From positions 134,208 through 198,207 of the forward strand of contig DASRES010000015.1 of the NCBI GenBank assembly GCA_035651955.1: 64,000 nucleotides of DNA. The letters are read 5' to 3'. Shown here piece after piece: positions 55,897 through 64,000 of this stretch. Numbering within the stretch: position 1 is the first letter of the stretch; each line of letters opens with the position of its first letter. The notes under the pieces are model-generated. The model did not search any database, was not told where the DNA came from, and worked only from the letters and a program-made list of their open reading frames with translations. Made by a program: the position numbers and the translations under genes. This stretch comes from Acidimicrobiia bacterium (lineage in GTDB: Bacteria; Actinomycetota; Acidimicrobiia; IMCC26256; JAMXLJ01).

Positions 55897-58152
55897 GTGA
55901 CGGAGGCAGGGGCTCGGCTGCGCGCGTACGCACGCGAGGTGTCGCGCAAGCCGACGGGCTGGTGGGTGCTCGTCTGCATCCCGCTGCTGTGGCTCGGCAG
56001 GCGCGCAGGCGTGATCGCGTCGACACCGCTCTGGCTGCTCGCGCTGCTGCTCGTCGCCGTCACGTGCGCGCGCACGCTCGTGCACCTCGCGGTCCCGTCA
56101 CCCGCGAGCGGGCCGCGGCTGTGGGCGCGCATCGCGGTCGACATGGCGGGCATCACCGCGGTCGTGTACGCGCTCGGGTGGGGCCCGACGCTCGCGGTCG
56201 GATATGTCTTCGGGACCGTCGACAACCTCGAGGGCGACGGGTCGGCCGTGACCTACCCGGCGATCGTGTGCTCCCTCGCCGGCATCGCGCTCGGTCAGGC
56301 CGCGATCGCGGCACACGTCGCGCCGACGCTCGTCCATGCGCCGCTCGTGCACGGCCTCGCGGTCCTGTGCGGCGTCGGCGTGGCCGTCACCATCCGGCTG
56401 CTCGGATGGGAGACACGCGCGAAGGAGCGTGCACAGGCCGAGACGCGCCGCCGCGAGGCCTGGTTCCGTGCGCTCGTCCAGCATGCGTCGGACGTGGTCC
56501 TCGTCATCGGGCGCGACACGAGGATCACGTACGCGAGCCCGGCGTTCCAGCCCGTGTTCGGCGCGCCGCCGGAGGACGCGGTCGGCGTGCCCGCCGTCGA
56601 GCTGGCGCACGGCGACGACCTCGCCGCGGCGCGCGTGCTCCAGGAGATCAACGGCCGGCCCGGCCAGGTCCACCGCGTGCAGATCCGCATGTCGTTCCGC
56701 GGCGGTCCGTGGAAGTGGTTCGAGATGAGCGTCACGAACCTCGTCGACGACCCGGCGGTGCACGGCGTCGTCGCGAACCTGCGTGACATCACGGAGCGGC
56801 GCGGCTTCGAGGAGCGCCTCAGCTACCAGGCGTTCCACGACGCGCTGACCGACCTCCCGAACCGCACCGCGTTCCTCGACCGCGTGCACCGATCGATCGT
56901 GCGCGCGTCCCACGCGGGGGAGCGCGTCGCCGTGCTCTTCCTCGACGTCGACCGGTTCAAGCTCGTGAACGACAGCCTCGGCCACGAGATCGGCGACCGC
57001 CTCCTCGTCGACGTCGCGCAGCGCGTGCGGCGTTGCGTGCGACCCAACGACCTCGTCTCGCGCTTCGGAGGTGACGAGTTCACGGTCCTGCTCGACCACC
57101 TGACGGACGTCGGCGACGCGACCGCGACCGCGCAACGCATCCTCGACGCGCTGCGCCATCCCGTCTCCATCGGCGGGCGCGACCTCTTCGTGACGACGAG
57201 CATCGGCATCGCGGTGTCGCGGGACTCGATGCTCGCGGCCGACGAGCTGCTGCGCGAGGCCGACCTCGCGATGTACGTCGCCAAGGAGAAGGGGCGGGGA
57301 CGCTACGAGCTGTACGACCCGTCCAGCGCGCCACGCGTCGCCGAGCGGCTCGAGGTCGAGGCCGATCTGTGGCGCGCCGTGCACAACGGCGAGCTCGCGG
57401 TGCACTACCAGCCGGTCGTCGCGCTCGACGACGGCGAGGTCGTCACGCTCGAGGCCCTCGCGCGCTGGCACGACCCGGCGCGCGGGCTCGTCGCGTCGGA
57501 CGCGTTCGTGCCCCTGGCGGAGGAGAGCAGCCTCATCGTCGCCATCGACCGGCTCGTGCTGCGCACCGCCTGCGTGGACGGGCGCCGCTGGCACGAGCGG
57601 CTCGGGCCCGACGCGCCCCGTGTCGGGGTGAACCTCTCCGCGCGGTTCCTGCGCCAGGTCGAGGCCGTCGACGAGGTCGCCGCGCAGCTCGACGAGACCG
57701 GGCTCGACGCCGACCGGCTGCAGATCGAGATCACCGAGCGGTGCGCGGTGACGGACGAGGCCCGCACGATCGAGGCGCTCGAGCGGCTGCGCGCGCTCGG
57801 CGTGGTCGTCGCGATCGACGACTTCGGGACGGGCTACGCGTCGCTCGACTACCTCAAGCGACTGCCCGTCGACACCGTGAAGCTCGACGGCTCGTTCGTC
57901 GAGGGGATGGACGAGGCCGCGTCGGAGGCCGCGATCATCCAGGCCGTCATCACGATGTCGCACGCGCTCGGCCTGCAGGTGACCGCGGAGGGCGTCGAAC
58001 GCGCCGAGCAAGCCGCGGTGCTCCGGTCCCTCGGCTGCGACAACGCGCAGGGTCACCTCTTCTCGCCCGCGCTGCCCGCGGCGGCGATCGACGACCTCCT
58101 CGCACCGGCTCAGGTCGTGCCGCTGCCGGTCCGCCGGAACGCCGCGTCGTAA
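55897..58152 (+). CDS. Membrane GGDEF-EAL protein with PAS domain
   Basis: 751 aa cyclic-di-GMP enzyme. N-terminal half: about six membrane helices of an uncharacterised sensor. PAS at about 190-310 (HASDVVLVIGRDTRITYASPAF). GGDEF at 391-395 (SRFGGDEFTVLL) intact, with an inhibitory RPND a few residues before (I-site). EAL at 519-521 (TLEALARW) and motif 2 IDDFGTGYASLDYLKRLPVD intact, so both cyclase and phosphodiesterase activities are possible. GTG 55897 is assumed; no clear ribosome-binding site or -10 with good spacing is seen. Confidence 0.9.
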   Translation: MTEAGARLRAYAREVSRKPTGWWVLVCIPLLWLGRRAGVIASTPLWLLALLLVAVTCARTLVHLAVPSPASGPRLWARIAVDMAGITAVVYALGWGPTLAVGYVFGTVDNLEGDGSAVTYPAIVCSLAGIALGQAAIAAHVAPTLVHAPLVHGLAVLCGVGVAVTIRLLGWETRAKERAQAETRRREAWFRALVQHASDVVLVIGRDTRITYASPAFQPVFGAPPEDAVGVPAVELAHGDDLAAARVLQEINGRPGQVHRVQIRMSFRGGPWKWFEMSVTNLVDDPAVHGVVANLRDITERRGFEERLSYQAFHDALTDLPNRTAFLDRVHRSIVRASHAGERVAVLFLDVDRFKLVNDSLGHEIGDRLLVDVAQRVRRCVRPNDLVSRFGGDEFTVLLDHLTDVGDATATAQRILDALRHPVSIGGRDLFVTTSIGIAVSRDSMLAADELLREADLAMYVAKEKGRGRYELYDPSSAPRVAERLEVEADLWRAVHNGELAVHYQPVVALDDGEVVTLEALARWHDPARGLVASDAFVPLAEESSLIVAIDRLVLRTACVDGRRWHERLGPDAPRVGVNLSARFLRQVEAVDEVAAQLDETGLDADRLQIEITERCAVTDEARTIEALERLRALGVVVAIDDFGTGYASLDYLKRLPVDTVKLDGSFVEGMDEAASEAAIIQAVITMSHALGLQVTAEGVERAEQAAVLRSLGCDNAQGHLFSPALPAAAIDDLLAPAQVVPLPVRRNAAS

Positions 58153-58219
58153 CGACACGCCCAGGCTGTGGTCCGATCCCGGGTCAAGGCGCCCCCGCGC
58201 GCCGTCGATCAACGACCTT

Positions 58220-59731
58220 GTGACCGTGGACATGCAGGGACCGCCGCCTCCCGCCGACTCGTGGGCACCGCCGGCCGTCGTGACGCCGCCCGATCGCCCG
58301 GGCGGTCGCCGGCGCGGCCGGCTGGTTGCCCTCGTCGTCGCGGCGGTGCTCGTCGTCGTGCTCGGCGCGGGTGGGCTCGTCTACGCGCTCGTGGGCCGTT
58401 CGGGTGGTCACTCGTACCCGAGCCACTGGGACGCCCGCATCGCACCGATCGCGCACGAGGTCGAGAAGCTGCGCGGCCTGAAGTTCGAGCACCCGGTGCC
58501 CGTCGACTTCCTGTCCGACGCGAAGTTCCGCAAGCTCGTCACGACGGACGACAAGGACCTCAGCGCGTCCGACCGGCGTGATCTGCAGCGCAGCGAGGGC
58601 CTGCTGCGGGCCCTCGGGCTGATCGGCCGCGACGTCGACCTGCTGTCGGCGACGAACACGCTCCAGGGATCGGACGTGCTCGCGTTCTACGACAACGACA
58701 CGAAGCGCGTCAGCGTGCGCGGTCAGCGGCTCGACGTGGACACACGCGTGACCCTCGCGCACGAGCTGACCCACGCGCTGCAGGACCAGCACTTCGACCT
58801 CACGAAGCTGCAGGACCAGGCCGACCGCGACAACCGGCAGCTCCCGCTCACCGCGCTCGTCGAGGGGGACGCCGTCCGGATCGAGGACGCCTACGTCAAC
58901 ACGCTCTCTGAGGCCGACCAGCAGGCGTACGACGCGAGCCAGAACGCGGACTCGTCGTCCGTCCAGCAGCAGACCGACGACGTCCCCGGCATCGTCGTCG
59001 CGTTGCAGCAGACGCCCTACGCGCTCGGCCCGACGATGCTCGAGACGTTCAAGGCGCTGCACGGCGGCGGTGCGATCGACGACGCGTTCCGCGACCCGCC
59101 CCGGACGGATCTCGACGTGCTCGCGCCGATCCTCGGCGACGACCTCGGCGGCGCGCGTCACGTCGCGACGCCGGCGCTGCGCGCGGGGGAGCGTCGGGAC
59201 GGTGCTCCCGACACCTTCGGTGCCGCCGGGCTGTACTTCACCCTCGCCAGCCGGATGCCGGCCGCCGACGCGCTCCGCGCGGCCGACGGGTGGGCCGGCG
59301 ACTCGATGATCGAGTTCCGTCGTGGTGACGAGCTGTGCGTCCGGGCCGCGTTCCGTGGCCGTGACGCGTCGGCCACGACCGCGATCGCGGACGGGCTGCG
59401 GCGCTGGGCCGGCGCGATGCCGGCCGGCATGGCGACGGTGGACACGAACGGCGGGCTGGTGACGTTGTCGTCGTGCGACGCGGGGACGCCCGTCCCGACG
59501 GCGAAGACGTTCGCGGACGACGCGCTCACGATGGTCGGGACGCGCAACGAGCTCGCGGCCACGTTCGTCGAGCAGAGCAGCGTTCCCGGCGGCGTGGCGC
59601 AGTGCGTCGCCGACGGGGTCGTCGCCCGCCCCGACCTCTACGCCGAGGTCCAGAAGAACGAGGACAACCCGCCGCAGTCGTTCGTTGACGCCGTCCGCGG
59701 CATCGCGACCACCTGTCGAGCCTCGACGTAG
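58220..59731 (+). CDS. Membrane-anchored HExxH (zinc metalloprotease-like) protein
   Basis: 503 aa. A short Pro-rich cytoplasmic part, one transmembrane helix (about 35-57, LVALVVAAVLVVVLGAGGLVYAL), then an extracellular domain with HELTHALQDQHFDL at residues 181-194: a gluzincin-like HExxH with a further candidate ligand downstream (LVEGDAVRIED). Length and pattern fit a family of actinobacterial secreted-side proteins of unknown function. It is followed by DsbB/DsbA genes on the same strand, so its folding may depend on them; it has three Cys in the outer half. Confidence 0.75.
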   Translation: MTVDMQGPPPPADSWAPPAVVTPPDRPGGRRRGRLVALVVAAVLVVVLGAGGLVYALVGRSGGHSYPSHWDARIAPIAHEVEKLRGLKFEHPVPVDFLSDAKFRKLVTTDDKDLSASDRRDLQRSEGLLRALGLIGRDVDLLSATNTLQGSDVLAFYDNDTKRVSVRGQRLDVDTRVTLAHELTHALQDQHFDLTKLQDQADRDNRQLPLTALVEGDAVRIEDAYVNTLSEADQQAYDASQNADSSSVQQQTDDVPGIVVALQQTPYALGPTMLETFKALHGGGAIDDAFRDPPRTDLDVLAPILGDDLGGARHVATPALRAGERRDGAPDTFGAAGLYFTLASRMPAADALRAADGWAGDSMIEFRRGDELCVRAAFRGRDASATTAIADGLRRWAGAMPAGMATVDTNGGLVTLSSCDAGTPVPTAKTFADDALTMVGTRNELAATFVEQSSVPGGVAQCVADGVVARPDLYAEVQKNEDNPPQSFVDAVRGIATTCRAST

Positions 59732-59772
59732 CCCCGGGTCGCGGGCACGCGCACCGGGTGGCCGGGGACGTG

Positions 59773-59788
59773 CGCGACGATCGTCGCG
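59773..59788. other. 16-bp perfect palindrome upstream of dsbB
   Basis: CGCGACGATCGTCGCG between the HExxH gene and dsbB. Could be an operator or the stem of a small terminator; not shared with other sites. Confidence 0.35.
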
Positions 59789-59815
59789 TCCCGTCCGCCC
59801 ACCGAGAGGCGTCTC

Positions 59816-60433
59816 ATGTCCGTGCACGCGGTGACGACGTTCCTGTCGTTGCTCGCGCTGGTTGCCCTCGCCGGTGCGGTCGTCACCGTCGTCGCCGCCA
59901 CGGGTGCACGCGCGAACGGCGCACTCGGGCTGACGCTGCGGCGCAGCGCGCTCGGCCTCGCGGCGACCGTCGCGGTCGTCTCGCTCGCCGGCTCGCTGTA
60001 CCTGTCCGAGGTCGCGCACTTCCTGCCCTGCCGCCTGTGCTGGTACCAGCGGATCGCCATGTACCCGCTCGCGGTCGTGCTCGTCGTCGCGGCGCTGCGG
60101 CGTGACGCAGCGGTGCGGTGGTATGCGATCCCGCTCGCGGTCGGCGGGCTGGCGATCTCGCTGTGGCACCTCGGCGTCGAGCACCTCGGCATCGGCGAGG
60201 GTGCATGCGACATCGCGAACCCCTGCTCGATCCGGTGGGTCGAGCACTTCGGGTTCGTGACGATCCCGTTCATGGCCGCGTGTGGCTTCGTCGCGATCGC
60301 CGTCCTCACGGCCGTCGCCGACCCGTTCGCGGACGACGACGCCGACGTCGACGGTGACGGTGACGACGCAGCGACGCGTCCCGCGCCGTCGCGCGACCGA
60401 GGAGCGCGCGTGATGGAAGGGAGCGGCACGTGA
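59816..60433 (+). CDS. DsbB-like disulfide oxidase (BdbC type)
   Basis: 205 aa, four membrane helices. The first periplasmic-side CxxC (CRLC, Cys72-Cys75, in LPCRLCWYQRI) and the second pair (Cys131, Cys137, in ACDIANPCSIRW) are as in DsbB/BdbC. The C-terminal tail is Asp-rich. ATG 59816 follows GAGAGG. It is coupled to the DsbA-like gene by GTGA. Together they would oxidise cysteines of exported proteins, with quinone as acceptor. Confidence 0.9.
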   Translation: MSVHAVTTFLSLLALVALAGAVVTVVAATGARANGALGLTLRRSALGLAATVAVVSLAGSLYLSEVAHFLPCRLCWYQRIAMYPLAVVLVVAALRRDAAVRWYAIPLAVGGLAISLWHLGVEHLGIGEGACDIANPCSIRWVEHFGFVTIPFMAACGFVAIAVLTAVADPFADDDADVDGDGDDAATRPAPSRDRGARVMEGSGT

Positions 60434-61158
60434 GCCAGCGACCCGGTCCGGGCGGCGGTTCCGGCCGGCGGCCCCCGCCGCGGAAGCGCCCCGTCACGCG
60501 GGGGCGCCAGGGCCCACCCGCCGGCTTCGTCGTCGCCGTCGCGGTCGTCGTCGTGATCGGCGTGGCCGCGCTCGTGGCCGTCGTCGCGTCCGGGGGTGGC
60601 GGCAGCAGCAAGAGCGCGAGCAGCAAGAGCGGCGGCTCGACCGGGTCGTCGGTCGACTACGGCAAGGTCGCCGTGCAGGGCAGCGCGCTCCCGCAGTTCG
60701 ACGAGAACCAGCCGGCGAAGGGTGACGGGGCGGCGCTGCCCACGATCACGGGCGAGTCGCCCACGGGCGCGACCGTCACCATCCAGCCCGGCGGTGGCCC
60801 CCAGGTCGTCGTCGTCGGCGCGCCGTGGTGCCCGCACTGCAACCGCGAGCTGCCGAAGCTCGTGCAGGAGCTCGACAGCGGCTCGCTGGGCCACCCCCGC
60901 ATCACGCTCGTCGTGACCGCCCAGGCGCCGAGCTACCCGAACTGGCCGCCCGGCCGCTGGATCAGCTCGACGATCCGCTGGCCCGCGAACCTCGCGCCCG
61001 TCATGCTCGACGACAAGAACACGACCGCGGCGAACGCGCTGGGCACCCCGGCCTACCCGTACTTCGTGTTCGTCGACTCGCAGGGCAAGGTCGGGTCGCG
61101 CCTCACCGGTGAGATCGGGCTCGACGTGTTCCAGCAGCACCTGCAAGCGCTGCACTGA
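60430..61158 (+). CDS. DsbA/TlpA-like thioredoxin-fold lipoprotein-like oxidase
   Basis: 242 aa. A basic N-terminal tail, a single membrane helix (AGFVVAVAVVVVIGVAALVAVVA) and a Gly/Ser linker lead to a thioredoxin domain with the active CPHC (Cys134-Cys137, in GAPWCPHCNRELPKL) and a cis-Pro in GTPAYPYFVFVD. The overlap with dsbB and the CPHC dipeptide (DsbA-like) suggest an oxidase of extracytoplasmic thiols rather than a reductase. It ends 16 bases before the convergent pyrophosphatase gene. Confidence 0.88.
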   Translation: MSQRPGPGGGSGRRPPPRKRPVTRGRQGPPAGFVVAVAVVVVIGVAALVAVVASGGGGSSKSASSKSGGSTGSSVDYGKVAVQGSALPQFDENQPAKGDGAALPTITGESPTGATVTIQPGGGPQVVVVGAPWCPHCNRELPKLVQELDSGSLGHPRITLVVTAQAPSYPNWPPGRWISSTIRWPANLAPVMLDDKNTTAANALGTPAYPYFVFVDSQGKVGSRLTGEIGLDVFQQHLQALH

Positions 61159-61174
61159 CCGCCCGGGGCTGGGG

Positions 61175-61675
61175 TCAAGGGTGGGCGCGGCGTCGTGCCG
61201 CGTCGAGCTCCGCCCAGGCCGCGTCGCGCCCTTCGAAGCCGGCCGTCGACGACGACTTGCCCGGCTCGAGCGCCTTGTAGACGTCGAAGAAGTGCTCGAT
61301 CTCGTCGAGGAGGTGCTGCGGGAGGTCGCGCAGGTCGGCCACGTCGTCCATCATCGGGTCGCGGTCCAGCACGCAGATGAGCTTGGCGTCGGGCCCCTTC
61401 TCGTCGCTCATCCAGAACACGCCGACGGGCCGCGCGGTGACCATGCAGCCGGGGAACGTCGGGTCCTCCAGCAGCACGAGCGCGTCGAGCGGGTCGCCGT
61501 CCTCTCCGAGGGTGTCGGGCACGAACCCGTAGTCGGCCGGGTACACCGTCGCCGTGAACAGGCGGCGGTCGAGACGGATCACGTGGCGCTCGTGGTCGTA
61601 CTCGTACTTGTTGCGGCTCCCGCGCGGGATCTCGATGACAACCTCGATCGTCTCGTGCCCGTCGTGCGTGCCCAC
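61175..61675 (-). CDS. ppa: Inorganic pyrophosphatase
   Basis: 166 aa, family I soluble PPase that hydrolyses PPi and drives biosynthesis. RGSRNKYEYDHERHVIRLDR, YPADYGFVPDTLGEDGDPLDALVL (metal-binding Asp cluster) and VLDRDPMMDDVADL are complete. GTG 61675 is preceded by GAGGAG. It is divergent from the NAD salvage operon. Confidence 0.95.
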   Translation of the reverse strand: MGTHDGHETIEVVIEIPRGSRNKYEYDHERHVIRLDRRLFTATVYPADYGFVPDTLGEDGDPLDALVLLEDPTFPGCMVTARPVGVFWMSDEKGPDAKLICVLDRDPMMDDVADLRDLPQHLLDEIEHFFDVYKALEPGKSSSTAGFEGRDAAWAELDAARRRAHP

Positions 61676-61703
61676 GCCGTCTCCTCGCGCTCGCCCGGCG
61701 GCG

Positions 61704-61733
61704 GGGTACGTACCCGCCACGCGTCCCTAAATT
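61704..61733 (+). promoter_or_regulatory. Palindrome and leaderless -10 in front of pncB
   Basis: GGGTACGTACCC (61704-61715) is a perfect 12-bp palindrome at the -35 position; TAAATT (61728-61733) is a -10 six bases before GTG 61740. Candidate operator of NAD salvage, such as an NrtR site, but its sequence is not matched to a known consensus. Confidence 0.5.
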
Positions 61734-61739
61734 GCAGCC

Positions 61740-63050
61740 GTGATCCCTGACCGCACGCGTGCCGCCGGCACGCGCGCGATCGGGCTGCGGACCGACGCGT
61801 ACGAGCTCACCATGCTCGACGCGACGCTGCGCTCGGGAACCGCGGACGTACGCGCTGTGTTCGAGGTGTTCACCCGCGGCCTGCCCGACGGGTACGGGTA
61901 CGGGATCGTCGCCGGGCTCGGCCGGCTCGTCGACGAGCTGCAGGAGTTCCGCTTCGGCGACGACGAGCTCGAGTACCTGGCCGCGACGCGGCTCGTGCAC
62001 GACACGACCCTGGACTGGCTCGGCCGGTACCGCTTCACCGGCTCGATCGACGCGTACCGCGAGGGCGAGACGTTCTTCCCGTTCTCGCCGGTGCTCACCG
62101 TCGAGGCCGGCTTCGGCGAAGCGGTCGTCCTCGAGACGATCGTCCTGTCGGTGCTCAACCACGACTCGGCGGTCGCGTCGGGCGCGAGCCGCATGGTCGA
62201 CGCGGCCGCCGGCCGGACGCTGATCGAGGGCGGCAGCCGGCGGACGCACGAGGACGCGGCCGTCGCCGCGGCACGCGCGGCGTACATCGCCGGCTTCGCG
62301 TCCACGTCGAACCTCGAGGCCGGTCGCCGGTACGGCATCCCGACTGCCGGCACCGCTGCGCACGCGTTCACGCTCGTGTACCCGTCCGAGCGCGACGCGT
62401 TCGCGGCGCAGGTCGCCGCGCTCGGCCCGGGCACGACGTTGCTCGTCGACACGTTCGACGTGGCCGCGGGGATCCGCACGGCCGTCGACGTCGCCGGGCC
62501 CGGCCTCGGCGCCGTCCGCATCGACTCGGGCGATCTCGCGACGGAGGTGCCGCGGGCGCGCGCGCTCCTCGACGAGCTGGGCGCGACCCGGACCCGGATC
62601 GTCGCGTCCGGCGACCTCGACGAGCACGCGATCGCCCGGTTGCGCGGCACGCCCGTCGACACGTTCCTCGTCGGGACCAAGGTCGTGCTCGCGCCGACAC
62701 CCGGGTTCGTCTACAAGCTCGTCGCGGTCGGCGAGGAGCCGCGCGAGGAGCGCCGCCTGCGCGGTGTCGCGAAGCTGTCCGTCGGGAAGGCTTCCACCGC
62801 GGGCAAGAAGCGGGCGTTCCGCTTCCGGGACCCGGAGGGCCATGCCGACGCCGAGCACCTCTTCCTCGACGACCGCACACCTGCGGGCGGCCGCCCGTTG
62901 CAGGTGCGCGTCGTGACCGACGGTGTCGTGGCCGCGCAGCCGTCGCTCGAGGAGTCACGCGCGCACGCGTCTGCGGCGCGTGCCGAGCTGCCCGACGGCG
63001 CGCGCGACCTGTCCGGTCGCGGCGCGTCGATCACCGCGACCGTGGTCTGA
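61740..63050 (+). CDS. pncB: Nicotinate phosphoribosyltransferase
   Basis: 436 aa; converts nicotinate and PRPP to nicotinate mononucleotide in NAD salvage. LRTDAYELTMLDATLRSG at the N-terminus, EGGSRRTHEDAAV, GTAAHAFTLVY, and RIDSGDLATEV with STSNLEAG are the family blocks, including the ribose/PRPP loop. GTG 61740 is leaderless behind TAAATT. It leads a pncB-pncA-Nudix operon. Confidence 0.95.
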   Translation: MIPDRTRAAGTRAIGLRTDAYELTMLDATLRSGTADVRAVFEVFTRGLPDGYGYGIVAGLGRLVDELQEFRFGDDELEYLAATRLVHDTTLDWLGRYRFTGSIDAYREGETFFPFSPVLTVEAGFGEAVVLETIVLSVLNHDSAVASGASRMVDAAAGRTLIEGGSRRTHEDAAVAAARAAYIAGFASTSNLEAGRRYGIPTAGTAAHAFTLVYPSERDAFAAQVAALGPGTTLLVDTFDVAAGIRTAVDVAGPGLGAVRIDSGDLATEVPRARALLDELGATRTRIVASGDLDEHAIARLRGTPVDTFLVGTKVVLAPTPGFVYKLVAVGEEPREERRLRGVAKLSVGKASTAGKKRAFRFRDPEGHADAEHLFLDDRTPAGGRPLQVRVVTDGVVAAQPSLEESRAHASAARAELPDGARDLSGRGASITATVV

Positions 63051-63061
63051 GGAGCGCGACC

Positions 63062-63661
63062 ATGGAGCGCATGGACGGCGAACGGCGCGCGCTCGTCGTC
63101 GTCGACGTGCAGCGCGACTTCTGCGAGGGCGGCGCGCTCGCCGTCGCCGGCGGCAACGACGTCGCGACGCGCGTCGTGCTGCTCGCGCAAGAGGGCGACT
63201 ACGAGGTCGTGATCGCCACCCGCGACTGGCACGTCGATCCCGGCGAGCACTTCGCGAGCGAGGGCAGCGAACCCGACTACGTGCGGAGCTGGCCGGTGCA
63301 CTGCGTCGCGGGGAGCCGAGGCGCGGCGTTCCATCCCGCGCTCGACGACGTCGAGCTCGACGCCGTGTTCGACAAGGGTCACCGCGGCCCCGGCTACTCG
63401 GGGTTCGAGGCGATCGAGCACCTCACGCACGAGCCCTTCGACGGGTGGCTCGAACGCCACGGCGTCACCGCACTCGACGTCGTCGGCATCGCGACGGACC
63501 ACTGCGTGCTCGCCACCGCGCTCGACGCCGCGCGAGCCGGCTTCTCGGTGCGCGTCCTCGAAGGCGCGGTCGCCGGCGTCGGTGCGGACACCAGCGCGGC
63601 GGCGATCGCGCGGATGCGCGCCGCCGGCGTGGAGGTGGTCCCGGGCCTGGGTGACGGGTGA
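63062..63661 (+). CDS. pncA: Nicotinamidase
   Basis: 199 aa; hydrolyses nicotinamide to nicotinate, which feeds PncB. The catalytic triad Asp15 (VVVDVQRDF), Lys105 (FDKGHRG) and Cys148 (ATDHCVLAT) and the metal ligands Asp55, His57 and His63 (TRDWHVDPGEHF) match PncA. ATG 63062 follows GAGGAG. Eleven bases after pncB and coupled to the Nudix gene by GTGA. Confidence 0.95.
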   Translation: MERMDGERRALVVVDVQRDFCEGGALAVAGGNDVATRVVLLAQEGDYEVVIATRDWHVDPGEHFASEGSEPDYVRSWPVHCVAGSRGAAFHPALDDVELDAVFDKGHRGPGYSGFEAIEHLTHEPFDGWLERHGVTALDVVGIATDHCVLATALDAARAGFSVRVLEGAVAGVGADTSAAAIARMRAAGVEVVPGLGDG

Positions 63662-64000
63662 ACGACGACGAGGCGACGGACCTCGGCGACGAGGCACGGT
63701 TCCTCGCGTCCTACGACCCGTCGCGCTACGACCGCGTCGCGGTCACCGTCGACGTCGTCGCACTGACGGTGCGCGACGGCGAGCTGTCGGTGCTGCTCGT
63801 GCGGCGCGGCGGCCACCCCTTCAAGGGTCGTTGGGCGCTCCCCGGCGGGTTCCTCGACGCGACCGACCGCACGCTCGACGACGCCGCGCGCCGGGAGCTG
63901 CAGGAGGAGACCGGACTCGACCTCACCGCCGACACGCACGACCTCGTGTACTTCGCGCAGCTCGGCAGCTACGGCGACGTCGGTCGGGACCCGCGTCAGC
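63658..64000 (+). CDS. Nudix protein, possibly NrtR-type regulator (cut by window edge)
   Basis: Only the first 114 codons are seen. The start DRVAVTVDVVALTVRDGELSVLLVRRGG and KGRWALPGGFLDATDR...ARRELQEETGL show a Nudix box that is one residue longer than the standard form and has Asp where Glu is usual, a pattern seen in NrtR regulators of NAD metabolism, which have a winged helix after the Nudix domain. Position behind pncA supports that. The deciding C-terminal part is outside the window. GTG 63658 overlaps the pncA stop (GTGA). Confidence 0.82.
   Translation, partial: MNDDEATDLGDEARFLASYDPSRYDRVAVTVDVVALTVRDGELSVLLVRRGGHPFKGRWALPGGFLDATDRTLDDAARRELQEETGLDLTADTHDLVYFAQLGSYGDVGRDPRQ

Noticed and set aside
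1-64000. tRNA or rRNA genes and CRISPR arrays
   Set aside because: GGTTCGA-like words found lie inside clear coding regions, with no cloverleaf; no direct-repeat array or rRNA-like stretch was seen.
1-64000. Prophage or insertion sequences
   Set aside because: No transposase, integrase or phage structural gene was recognised, and no terminal inverted repeats with target duplications.

Overview
The window is a gene-dense, very GC-rich stretch of an actinobacterial chromosome, with no intergenic gap over 300 bases. An Acidimicrobiia-like member of the Actinomycetota is my best guess. The grounds are: many GTG starts; leaderless -10 boxes 6-9 bases before start codons; a PIG-L/mycothiol-amidase-like enzyme; a DUF222-HNH (13E12-type) gene behind a Gram-positive-type SOS box; and a crowd of FadD/FadE, SDR, SCP-x thiolase/DUF35, P450 and amidohydrolase genes typical of lipid, steroid or xenobiotic-degrading actinobacteria. 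No rRNA, tRNA, CRISPR array, insertion sequence or prophage was seen.

Layout. 1-7 kb: the end of an ABC-F ATPase gene, then a peptide-type ABC transporter operon read leftwards (binding protein, permeases B and C, ATPases D and F). 7-13.5 kb: ArfB rescue factor, a channel-like membrane protein, a PIG-L deacetylase, a TetR regulator, a MaoC hydratase/SDR pair, a TIM-barrel protein and a P450. 13.5-23 kb: SMP-30 lactonase, Gfo/Idh oxidoreductase, nitroreductase, a LuxR-type regulator, two membrane glycosyltransferases, metabolic singletons. 23-30 kb: acyl-CoA synthetase, acyl-CoA dehydrogenase and VOC operon, amidohydrolase, aldehyde dehydrogenase, DinB protein, methyltransferase. 30-35 kb: GNAT remnant, SOS-box DUF222-HNH gene, HAD phosphatase, PEBP lipoprotein, enoyl-CoA hydratase, MFS exporter. 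35-43.5 kb: HyuB-HyuA-GMC operon, a TenA/PqqC-fold protein, an XRE-nucleotidyltransferase toxin-antitoxin-like pair. 43.5-56 kb: a large secreted S8/FG-GAP protein, an SDR plus two acyl-CoA dehydrogenases, a phosphotriesterase-family enzyme, and a DUF35-fusion/thiolase/hydratase operon. 56-64 kb: a GGDEF-EAL protein, an HExxH membrane protein, a DsbB/DsbA pair, pyrophosphatase, and pncB-pncA-Nudix (NAD salvage), cut by the window edge.

How the genes work together. The strongest new signal is a palindrome, TGAC-N6-GTCA. I found exactly six copies, and every one lies at a promoter or start codon: the ABC transporter (6822), P450 (12182), acyl-CoA synthetase (23119), HyuB (41656), SDR/acyl-CoA dehydrogenases (50303) and DUF35-fusion/thiolase (55806). 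This looks like one regulon, probably TetR-controlled, that joins uptake, CoA activation, beta-oxidation, oxidation and carboxylase-like steps. Other signals are a 47-48 bp hairpin repeat present three times with compensating stem changes (one copy encodes the start of HyuA); an SOS box inside a near-consensus leaderless promoter; a self-regulated XRE-nucleotidyltransferase module; and hairpins between the transporter binding-protein and permease genes.
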